From contig CAIFEQ010000009.1 in assembly GCA_903789495.1 (NCBI GenBank), positions 1 through 61,747 on the forward strand: a stretch of DNA of 61,747 bases, in the 5' to 3' direction. Below the pieces are notes generated by a model that saw only the letters and a program-made list of their open reading frames with translations, was not told the DNA's origin and did no database searches. This DNA is from an uncultured Erysipelotrichaceae bacterium (GTDB lineage Bacteria; Bacillota_I; Bacilli_A; Erysipelotrichales; Erysipelotrichaceae). The position numbers and the translations under genes were made by a program. Below, piece after piece: positions 24,012 through 31,136 of the stretch (positions are counted from its first letter, which is position 1; the number at the start of each line of letters is the position of its first letter).

Positions 24012-25262
24012 CTATTCCGGCGGCCTCAGGTGCACATGGATCTGATGGAGCAGGCCGATGAGCAGGAATACGCCCGCTACCCCGAGCGAGAAATAGTCCA
24101 GGTTCTGCTGGAAGGCTTTAAAGCCGGTCAGTTCGCCGCCGCTGTACAGCGTGGTGACTTCCTTGAGCATGGCCTCCCGGCCCACTTCCGTGCCATCCAC
24201 CAGGAAGACGACGTCAGCCGTGATTTCCTCCGGGTCGGTGGAATCCTCATTGGTCACTTCGATCGTCGTACTGAGCGAGGACGCATCGATGCTGGCCGGC
24301 AGCAGGATGTCGTAGTCGCTGGCCGGACTGAAGAGAATGTCCGCCGTATGCTTGTTCCCGTCCTGGACGGCAACGGTCGTGGTGCCGATCTCTTCCCTGG
24401 TGACCTTAACTGTGTGGTAACTGCTGAAGCCATAGTCCAGCAGGGTGCGGATATCCGCATAGGCAGAAGCGGCATCTGCTTCCCCCAGCACCACGGCTAC
24501 ATAGCGGCTGTCGCCGGACTCGGCAATCACCGCCGCCGCATAGCCGCCGGCCTCGGTCGAGCCGACCTTACAGCCGGTGACCCGGGCATCATAGGACCCG
24601 CTGCTTGAATCCAGCAGTTCGCAGTCCTGCACCAGTACCGGGTAGGCAGTGATGTTGGTGTCCGTCATTTCATAGCGCTGGGTTCCGAATAACGTGGCAA
24701 AGGTGTCGTTCTTCACCACCTGGCTGACCATGACGGCCATGTCAGAGGCACTGGTGTACTGACTGTCATCATGGGTGCCGAAGACATTGGTAAAGACGGT
24801 GTTCTCCAGACCCCAGTCCGAGACCTGGGTGTTCATGGCCGTCACCATGGCATCCACGGAACCCGCTGCCCCTTCCGCCAGCATGGCGGTGGTGTCGTTG
24901 GCACTGACCAGCAGACTGGCCGCCGCGGCCGATTCCACACTCAGCGACTCCCCGACCTTGATCCAGAGCACCGAAGAACTGTGGTCATAGCTGGCAAAAG
25001 CGCTGTCTGTCATGGTCAGTTCCGTACCGGCCGGAATCTGTTCCAGAGCCAGATAGACGGACACCAGCTTGGTCAGTGAGGCAGGATCATAATGGGCATC
25101 CGCATTCTGTTCATACAGAATGGTGTCGCTGGCCGTATCCATGAGCACCGCAGCCGGGCCGTTCAGGCTCAGCTGCGTGTCCTCTGCCAGTGTCTCTGCT
25201 GGCGTCAGTGTACCTATTCCAGCCAGCAGCACAGCTGCCAGCATCAGCAACCGTTTCTTCAT
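24012..25262 (-). CDS. D-alanyl-D-alanine carboxypeptidase (DacF-like)
   Basis: A 416-aa secreted penicillin-binding protein. It has a signal peptide (MKKRLLMLAAVLLAGIG, cleavage near TLAED), then YDPASLTKLVSVYLALE with the SxxK nucleophile, SAND as the SxN motif, and VTGCKVGSTEAGGYAAA at the KTG position, where threonine is valine. The C-terminal beta domain is followed by a hydrophobic anchor near 387-405. It trims peptidoglycan stem peptides. TGC-TACAAT sits 7 bases before the start and no ribosome binding site is present. Confidence 0.9.
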   Translation of the reverse strand: MKKRLLMLAAVLLAGIGTLTPAETLAEDTQLSLNGPAAVLMDTASDTILYEQNADAHYDPASLTKLVSVYLALEQIPAGTELTMTDSAFASYDHSSSVLWIKVGESLSVESAAAASLLVSANDTTAMLAEGAAGSVDAMVTAMNTQVSDWGLENTVFTNVFGTHDDSQYTSASDMAVMVSQVVKNDTFATLFGTQRYEMTDTNITAYPVLVQDCELLDSSSGSYDARVTGCKVGSTEAGGYAAAVIAESGDSRYVAVVLGEADAASAYADIRTLLDYGFSSYHTVKVTREEIGTTTVAVQDGNKHTADILFSPASDYDILLPASIDASSLSTTIEVTNEDSTDPEEITADVVFLVDGTEVGREAMLKEVTTLYSGGELTGFKAFQQNLDYFSLGVAGVFLLIGLLHQIHVHLRPPE

Positions 25263-25278
25263 TGGTTCTATTGTAGCA
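25260..25278 (-). promoter_or_regulatory. Extended -10 box next to the carboxypeptidase start codon (leaderless promoter candidate)
   Basis: Minus strand TGC-TACAAT-AGAACCA-ATG. The extended -10 hexamer ends 7 bases from the start codon. Confidence 0.55.
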
Positions 25279-25305
25279 TGCCAGAAAAAGACGGATCCCT
25301 CCGTC

Positions 25306-25443
25306 TCAGCGCTGCTGCTTGGCGTCGGCCTGGCGGATGATTTCCTCCAGGTGCGATGCCTTCATCTTCTGATCAAATTCCTTCTCGGCTTCCCGGAGCT
25401 TGCGGCAGGCTTCCTCCAGGGCATCCTTTTCTTTTTTCTTCAT
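25306..25443 (-). CDS. 45-aa charged helical small protein
   Basis: An unrecognised small protein opening MKKKEKDALEEACRKLREAE and ending ADAKQQR. It is nearly all Glu/Lys/Arg/Ala with heptad-like leucines, so probably one amphipathic helix or coiled coil. A strong AGGAGG lies 12 bases before the ATG, which is the main reason to believe it is translated. It precedes the carboxypeptidase gene by 43 bases. Confidence 0.6.
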   Translation of the reverse strand: MKKKEKDALEEACRKLREAEKEFDQKMKASHLEEIIRQADAKQQR

Positions 25444-25605
25444 CTGATAAAAACCTCCTGAAACGAAACCTATCCTACCAGAATCTTTCTTTCTGACAAG
25501 ACTTGCAATCCACAGGTTTCCGGTATTCTTAAGTTTCCTTTCACGTTCTCTTCAGAGACGGTCCGTATGCTGATACTGCAGATAAATTCTGCGGAGGAAC
25601 AGAAG

Positions 25606-26880
25606 ATGACATATAAAAAACTGATCCTGCCGGGTCTGCTGGTCCTTGGCCTCTGCGCCTGCACCAGCACCTCGGCAGAAAGTACAGCCAGCGCTGCTTC
25701 GACAGCCGCGGCAGCGGCTTCTTCCGCAACGGCCAGTACGACGACCACGACATCATCGTCGAATACTTCGGCCATTACGATCGAAAGCAGTTCCAATGGC
25801 GTTCTGGACGCCACAACCCTGTTCTCGGAGCGTGATCTGGAGCAGAGTGTCGATACCACAACGGCGGAAACCATCACCGTGTCGGATGGACAGGACGTGA
25901 CCATCAGTCAGGAAGGCACCTACATCCTGACCGGCACCGCCAGTGATGTGACCATCACCATCGATGCCACGGACAGCGAAAAGATTCAGCTGGTGCTGGA
26001 TGACCTGCAGGTGACCAACACCGATCAGCCGGTCATCTATGCCGTGACGGCAGACAAGCTCTTCATCAACCTGGCGAGCGGTTCCGACAACGTGCTGAGC
26101 GTGACGGGCACCTTCACCACGATGAATGACGACAACACCGATGCGGTCATCTACTCCAAATGCGACCTGACGCTGAACGGGACCGGTTCCCTGACGATCT
26201 CTTCTACCTGCAACGGCATCTCCGCCAAGGATGACCTGGTCATCACCGGCGGTACCTATACGATCACCAGCACCGAGGATGCCATTGAGGCACACAACTC
26301 CATCAGCATCGCGGACGGGACCTTCAGCATTACCGCCGGCAAGGATGCCTTCCACAGCGAAGACAGCGATGATGATTCGCTTGGATCGATCTATGTCTGC
26401 GGCGGCACCTTCGACATCACAGCCGGGGATGACGGCCTGCAGGCGACCACCTATGCCCAGTATGACGGCGGCACCTTCAACATTGATGCCGTAGAAGGTC
26501 TGGAAGCCACCGTGGTACAGATCAATGACGGTACCTTCGTGATCTCGGCCAGCGATGACGGCATCAATGCCTCGACGAAGTCTTCAACGATCTCCACGCC
26601 GGCCATTGAAATCAACGGCGGCGACATCACCATTACGATGGGTTCCGGTGATACGGATGCGATTGATTCCAACGGGTCGCTGACCATCAACGGCGGCACC
26701 CTGAACATCACCGCGTCGTCCGCGTTTGATTACATCACGTCCGGTGCGATCAACGGCGGCTCAGTCACCGTCAACGGCCAGACGGTCACCACCATGACCA
26801 ACTCCATGAACGGCGGCGGTGGCGGCGGCATGCAGCAGGGCGGCAATGGCAACATGGGCCCGGGCGGCAGGATGAACTGA
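25606..26880 (+). CDS. Carbohydrate-binding domain (Cthe_2159/DUF4353-type) lipoprotein
   Basis: A 424-aa exported lipoprotein. The lipobox LGLC places the lipidated cysteine near residue 17, followed by a Ser/Thr/Ala-rich linker to about residue 55. The rest is a right-handed beta-helix-like run of repeats: NGISAKDDLVITGGT, DAIEAHNSISIADGT, DAFHSEDS, DGLQATT, EGLEATVVQINDGT, DGINAST and DAIDSNGSLTINGGT. Cthe_2159 relatives bind polygalacturonate and Ca2+. The tail is Gly/Met/Asn-rich with a six-glycine run. GGAGGAA fixes the start at 25606; a terminator-like hairpin follows. Confidence 0.87.
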   Translation: MTYKKLILPGLLVLGLCACTSTSAESTASAASTAAAAASSATASTTTTTSSSNTSAITIESSSNGVLDATTLFSERDLEQSVDTTTAETITVSDGQDVTISQEGTYILTGTASDVTITIDATDSEKIQLVLDDLQVTNTDQPVIYAVTADKLFINLASGSDNVLSVTGTFTTMNDDNTDAVIYSKCDLTLNGTGSLTISSTCNGISAKDDLVITGGTYTITSTEDAIEAHNSISIADGTFSITAGKDAFHSEDSDDDSLGSIYVCGGTFDITAGDDGLQATTYAQYDGGTFNIDAVEGLEATVVQINDGTFVISASDDGINASTKSSTISTPAIEINGGDITITMGSGDTDAIDSNGSLTINGGTLNITASSAFDYITSGAINGGSVTVNGQTVTTMTNSMNGGGGGGMQQGGNGNMGPGGRMN

Positions 26881-26928
26881 CCTGGTCAGAAACAGCAAAG
26901 CCGGCTGAAAGGCAGGCTTGAAATACAG

Positions 26929-26960
26929 AAGGTCGATCCCGCACGGATCGATCTTTCTTT
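26929..26960 (+). terminator. Terminator after the beta-helix lipoprotein
   Basis: GGTCGATCC pairs with GGATCGATC, followed by TTTCTTT. Confidence 0.6.
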
Positions 26961-27327
26961 ATTCCGGCAGGAACCCTTCCCGCAGGGTATTCCATTCTTC
27001 CGGCCTAAGGGGCAGAGCCTGGAAATAGCCGGACAAGGAACCATGGAGACGGTGCAGTTCAGCGAGGGCCGCCTCGATATACAGCGGCCGGGATTCCAGC
27101 ATCGGGTGCAGGGGCTGCTGTCGGCCCAGCAGGTTCCGGAAGCGCTCGTCCGCTGCCAGGAAATACTGCGTCATCTGATACTCGCTCACGATCTTCTCTT
27201 CCGGAACACCCGCAAGTGTCATCAGCAGGGCAGCGGTGATCCCGGTGCGGTCCTTGCCGGCCGTGCAGTGGAAGAGCACGCCTTCCTTTCCGCAGGCCGC
27301 AAGGGCCGACAGTACCCTGGCCGTCAC
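26959..27327 (-). pseudogene. C-terminal catalytic half of tyrosine/serine phosphatase, cut off by in-frame stop
   Basis: This stretch reads in the same frame as the gene upstream but lies beyond TAA at 27331-27333. It contains the intact P-loop VLFHCTAGKDRTGITAALL of the Y_phosphatase3 (LipA/IphP-type) family and a helical C-terminus ending REGFLPE. Only GTG is available as a restart and there is no ribosome binding site, so separate translation is doubtful. Read through the stop, the whole protein would be about 445 residues with two domains. Confidence 0.7.
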
Positions 27328-27330
27328 GTC

Positions 27331-28296
27331 TTACGCGCTGATCCGGCTGCGGTAGAAGTCCTGCATGTGCTGCAGCGGATTGGCCGCCAGCACCTTCGTG
27401 ATATCGGCGGTGGTATCTTCCCCCTGCCGCATGTACGGAACACTCCGGCAGTCAAAGCGGGGATCCTGCAGGAAAGAGTCCGGCTGTTCCCTGGTTTCGC
27501 CAAGCGAGCGCAGATCGATCACATGCCGTACCCCATAGGCATACAGGAAGTCCAGATCTGCCTGATCCAGCCGGCTCATGTCATCCGCCCGCAGATAGCG
27601 GTGCCAGGCCGTCATGCCTGCCGCAGCCGGATAGCCGCCCAGATCCCGCACATTCAGGGCATGCCGGATCGGCAGACGGATACAGCTGGACTTGGCCGTA
27701 CAGACTTCCATGAAACGGGAACGGATGTTCTGCAGGATTTCTGTCTGAATGCCGCATGCCTGCAGGTATGCCTCAGCCGAGCCGTATGCATGCTGAACGG
27801 CATCATGGAATCTGCCGATTTCAGCCACCGATGCAGGGGGATATTCCTCGTCCGGTGCAATCGGCAGACAGGTGCTGCAGAAGGCCAGAATATCCTGTCT
27901 TTGCACCCCTGCCAGCATGAACAGCAGGACGGTCAGGATTTCCGTCTCTTCCGCCTTGTCCCCGCCATACAGCACAGCTCCAGGACTGGAAGCGATCGTC
28001 TGGAAGATCTGTGTCAGGGCAGCCTGACTCTCTGCGCTGTCCAGCGAAAAGTCCGGCAGACTGACTGCCTGATACGTCAGGCCTGATGGCCTGGCAGAGT
28101 TCCTGTCCTTCCCGCCTCGCAGATCAATGATTGTTCGGATGCCCGCTTTCCTGATTTCCTCTGCCTGCCTGATGTCCAGACCGTCACAGCGGTAAAAGAC
28201 ATGAAAGCGGGTGATCTTTCCGTCGGCGGTGATGAGGCCGCCCAGATCACGGCCGTGTGATGCCCCTGTCAGGGGCAGATATCGGTTATCCAGCAT
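27331..28296 (-). CDS. Tandem tyrosine-protein-phosphatase-like protein, truncated by nonsense codon
   Basis: 321 codons hold one and a half phosphatase domains. Domain 1 (about 1-190) has the family opening HGRDLGGLITADGKI and RTIIDLRGGKDR, but its P-loop position reads VLYGGDKAEETEI (108-120) in place of HCTAGKDRTG, so it should be inactive. Domain 2 opens with LNVRDLGGYPAAAGM and RHVIDLRSLGE, then stops at TAA 27331 just before its own P-loop. The expected residue there is unremarkable, so a single-base mutation is the simplest reading. Confidence 0.7.
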   Translation of the reverse strand: MLDNRYLPLTGASHGRDLGGLITADGKITRFHVFYRCDGLDIRQAEEIRKAGIRTIIDLRGGKDRNSARPSGLTYQAVSLPDFSLDSAESQAALTQIFQTIASSPGAVLYGGDKAEETEILTVLLFMLAGVQRQDILAFCSTCLPIAPDEEYPPASVAEIGRFHDAVQHAYGSAEAYLQACGIQTEILQNIRSRFMEVCTAKSSCIRLPIRHALNVRDLGGYPAAAGMTAWHRYLRADDMSRLDQADLDFLYAYGVRHVIDLRSLGETREQPDSFLQDPRFDCRSVPYMRQGEDTTADITKVLAANPLQHMQDFYRSRISA

Positions 28297-28382
28297 GGAT
28301 GATTACGCTCCTTCCGTTCCAGTGTAAGGGATGCCTGTTAAGACCAGGTAACAGGCCGGCAAGATTCCGATCTGCGGAAAAG

Positions 28383-28404
28383 AAAAGGCGGGTTCCCGTC
28401 TTCC
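28383..28404 (-). terminator. Weak terminator after nrdG
   Basis: Minus strand GACGGGAACCCGCC followed by TTTTCTTTT. The stem is short. Confidence 0.4.
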
Positions 28405-28926
28405 TCAGTCATGGTACAGGATGACCCGGCCTTCCTTCAGGGTCCTGGGCATGTCAATGACCCGCTGATTTTCAGAACCCCGGAAGTACAGATTCAGATT
28501 CTTCTTTTCCGCGACGAACGGCCCGTCTACCAGCACATCAATGAGACGCAGCATTTCATCGGTGTAAGCCGTATGCTTGCGGCCGCCGGGAATCAGATCC
28601 CGGTCATACACATAGCCGGACCAGCACCAGATGTTCTTTTCCGGGTAAGCCCTGCGGGCGGCCTTCAGCAGGGAGAGCACGGTTTCCTGGTTCTCTTCCT
28701 CAAACGGTTCCCCGCCCAGCACGGTCAGGCCGGCAATGCAGTCCAGAGACAGGGCCTCAAGAATTTCTTGTTCCGTTTCCTTCGTATAGGGCTGTCCATA
28801 ATGGAAATCCCAGGTCTCCGGCTGAAAGCAGTCCCGGCAGTGATTGCGGCAGCCGCTGACAAACAGGGTGACCCGCACCCCTTCGCCATCCGCAATATCA
28901 TATTTCTTGATCATTCCGTAGTACAT
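28405..28926 (-). CDS. nrdG: Anaerobic ribonucleotide reductase activating protein
   Basis: A 173-aa radical SAM enzyme that installs the glycyl radical on NrdD. The cluster motif CRNHCRDC (CxxxCxxC) follows GVRVTLFVSG, and TVLGGEPFEEEN is the SAM-binding GGEP. AGGAGAGGG fixes the start at 28926, and a TATAAT box lies upstream. Unusually it is not next to nrdD: two plus-strand genes lie between them. Confidence 0.95.
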   Translation of the reverse strand: MYYGMIKKYDIADGEGVRVTLFVSGCRNHCRDCFQPETWDFHYGQPYTKETEQEILEALSLDCIAGLTVLGGEPFEEENQETVLSLLKAARRAYPEKNIWCWSGYVYDRDLIPGGRKHTAYTDEMLRLIDVLVDGPFVAEKKNLNLYFRGSENQRVIDMPRTLKEGRVILYHD

Positions 28927-29077
28927 GATTCCCTCTCCTGTCACTCCTGTCTATTATAGCGGGTTCTCCTCCCGCACCGGATGTGATAGGAATCAGAGAG
29001 AGAAAAATTGCAACCTGCAAAATGAAAAGTCAGGGAAACAGGGGTCTGCTAACATAAGCTTGCGAGGTAAGAAAACC

Positions 29078-30091
29078 ATGAAGAAACTGAGTGATGAAGA
29101 GAAATGGCAGGCGGTCGTAAACAACGACAGGAACTATGACGGGGTCTTCTATTACGGGGTGAAGACAACCGGTATTGTCTGCCGTCCCTCCTGCCCCAGC
29201 AAGGTGCCGGCCCGGAAGAATGTCGTCTTCTTCGATGATTATGCTTCGGCGCTGCAGGCGGGGTTCCGTCCCTGCAAGAGATGCCGTCCGGATCTGCTGA
29301 ACTACGACCCGGCAAAGGAACTTGCCGCTCAGCTGAAGGACACGATTGATACGTTTTACGGAGAACGCACACGCCTGCAGGAAGAGATGAACCAGATCGG
29401 AATGACCCGGGGCCATCTGCGGGAACTGTTCGAAGCCAGCTACGACAAGTCGCCGGAGGAATACCTGGCAGCGGTCCGCCTGGCCCGGGCAGAAGAACTG
29501 CTGCGCAATGGCACCTCCATCACGGAAACGGCGATGACGGTGGGATTCAGCTCTCCCAGTGCCTTTACGACCTTCTGGAAGGCGCAGACCGGAATGACCC
29601 CTTCCCAGTACCTGCGGCAGGAGAAGCCGCAGGAAACCAGCTGCCTTTATGAAAGCCCGATCGGCCTGATCCGGATCCGGGCGACGGAGAAAGGTATCTG
29701 CAGTCTGAAATTCATTGAGCATGCCGATCAGACAGCCGGAGAAAAGAAAGGTCTGCTGGAGGATACCTGCAGCATGCTGGACGAATACTTTGCCGGGAAA
29801 CGTCAGCACTTCGAGGTGCCCCTGGATGTGGAAGGCAGTGTCTTTCAGAAAAAGGTCTGGAAAGACCTGCGGGAAATTCCCTATGGCAGCACCCGCAGCT
29901 ATCAGCAGATCGCCGAATCGATCGGCAGAGAAAAGGCGGCCCGGCCGGTCGGCATGGCCTGCAACCGGAATCCGATCCTGATTCTGATTCCCTGCCACCG
30001 GGTCGTCGGCTCCAATGGCAGCCTGGTGGGTTATGCCGGGGGGATCGAGCGCAAGCAGTATCTGCTGAATCTGGAACAGAAGAACGCCTGA
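29078..30091 (+). CDS. ada: Bifunctional Ada: methylphosphotriester sensor/activator and O6-methylguanine-DNA methyltransferase
   Basis: A 337-aa three-part protein. Residues 1-75 form the zinc domain, with cysteines in IVCRPSCPSK and FRPCKRCRPD that take methyl groups from phosphotriesters. Residues 85-185 are an AraC-type helix-turn-helix (AMTVGFSSPSAFTTFWKAQTGMTPSQYL). The C-terminal domain ends with LIPCHRVVGSNGSLVGYAGGI, holding the acceptor cysteine. GAGGTAAG sets the start. As in other bacteria, methylated Ada probably activates its own promoter. Confidence 0.94.
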   Translation: MKKLSDEEKWQAVVNNDRNYDGVFYYGVKTTGIVCRPSCPSKVPARKNVVFFDDYASALQAGFRPCKRCRPDLLNYDPAKELAAQLKDTIDTFYGERTRLQEEMNQIGMTRGHLRELFEASYDKSPEEYLAAVRLARAEELLRNGTSITETAMTVGFSSPSAFTTFWKAQTGMTPSQYLRQEKPQETSCLYESPIGLIRIRATEKGICSLKFIEHADQTAGEKKGLLEDTCSMLDEYFAGKRQHFEVPLDVEGSVFQKKVWKDLREIPYGSTRSYQQIAESIGREKAARPVGMACNRNPILILIPCHRVVGSNGSLVGYAGGIERKQYLLNLEQKNA

Positions 30092-30106
30092 GAGGAGAAC
30101 AGGAAC

Positions 30107-31027
30107 ATGTCAGAAGAAAACATGAAAGCAGCCGCCCCGATTACCAAGGGGATCGAAGACAAATTCCACTTTGCGATTTCCGATGCCTGCATCCGCTGCG
30201 GAGCCTGTGCCAAGGTCTGCCCGGTACATGCCATTTCCATGGGCGCAAGTCATTATGAGATTGATGCGTCCAAGTGCATTGACTGCGGCACGTGCTCGCA
30301 TGTCTGCCCGGTCGGGGCCGCCGCCAGTCCCAGAGAGCGCCGGGACAGCCTGAAGGTTGCGGATCTGGATCCCGCGAAATGCTATTTCAATCCCGGCTGT
30401 GCCCTGCGTCTGTACAAGCCGGAACTGCCGCCGCTGATGCTGGAGGTGCTGGAACAGCACATGGGTCCGATTCATGAGCATGACATCTGCTGCCGGCATG
30501 ATCCGCACCTGCCGGAAGGTTCGGTCATCATCAGCAACTGTGCGGGCTGTGACCGCCGCTTCCGTTCCCTGTACAAGGGCATTGAGACCATCTCCTACTG
30601 GGAAGTGGTGGACAGCTTTCAGGATGTGCAGTGGCCTGACTACCACGGCATCCGGATGTCGGTGCATGATTCCTGCGGGTACCGGCACAAGCCGCAGGTT
30701 CACGCCGCCATCCGCAGCCTGCTGAAGAAGATGAACATCGAAGTGGTTGAAGCCGAGCACCATGGCACAACGTCAGAATGCTGCGGGGATAACTTCTACG
30801 GGTATGTCCCGAATGAAGTCGTTGAGAAGCGGATCAAGACCCGGGCGGATGAATTCCCCTGCCAGGATGTGGTGGTCTACTGCATCGGCTGCGAGCGGGC
30901 CATGATCGATGGCGGCAAGACGCCGCGGTATCTCCCGGATCTGCTCTTCGGCAGGGAATCGCGCACGACGGCAGATACGCTGGATGAATACCATACGGCC
31001 CTGAATGCCTTTATTGCCAGGCACTGA
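30107..31027 (+). CDS. Ferredoxin domain fused to Cys-rich (CCG, HdrB-like) domain
   Basis: A 306-aa cytosolic iron-sulfur protein. Two 4Fe-4S motifs, CIRCGACAKVCP and CIDCGTCSHVCP, occupy residues 25-70. The rest resembles heterodisulfide reductase subunit B/CCG modules: CYFNPGC, ICCRH, NCAGCDRRF, then HDSCGYRH, ECCGDNF and YCIGCERAM. Such proteins usually move electrons between a partner flavoenzyme and a thiol/disulphide or quinone. It starts 16 bases after ada with GAGAGGAG and ends at a terminator, so it is probably in the ada transcript. Substrate unknown. Confidence 0.85.
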   Translation: MSEENMKAAAPITKGIEDKFHFAISDACIRCGACAKVCPVHAISMGASHYEIDASKCIDCGTCSHVCPVGAAASPRERRDSLKVADLDPAKCYFNPGCALRLYKPELPPLMLEVLEQHMGPIHEHDICCRHDPHLPEGSVIISNCAGCDRRFRSLYKGIETISYWEVVDSFQDVQWPDYHGIRMSVHDSCGYRHKPQVHAAIRSLLKKMNIEVVEAEHHGTTSECCGDNFYGYVPNEVVEKRIKTRADEFPCQDVVVYCIGCERAMIDGGKTPRYLPDLLFGRESRTTADTLDEYHTALNAFIARH

Positions 31028-31044
31028 ATAAGATCTGCGCAGAG

Positions 31045-31069
31045 CACAGCCTGAAGCGGCTGTGTTTTT
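31045..31069 (+). terminator. Terminator of the ada operon
   Basis: CACAGCC-TGAAGC-GGCTGTG followed by five T. Confidence 0.85.
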
Positions 31070-31085
31070 GCTGTCTGCTTCTGCG

Positions 31086-31119
31086 ACAAAAAGAGCATCT
31101 GCCTGTTCAGCAGATGCTC
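31086..31119 (-). terminator. Terminator of nrdD
   Basis: Minus strand GAGCATCTGC-7 bases-GCAGATGCTC followed by TTTTT, 18 bases after the nrdD stop. Confidence 0.88.
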
Positions 31120-31136
31120 CGGAGGATTGACAAGGT

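Noticed and set aside
28990-29030. Ada box upstream of ada
   Set aside because: AATTGCAACCTGCAA resembles the AAT-N6-GCAA pattern, but the spacing is eight rather than six bases, so it was not listed as a site.
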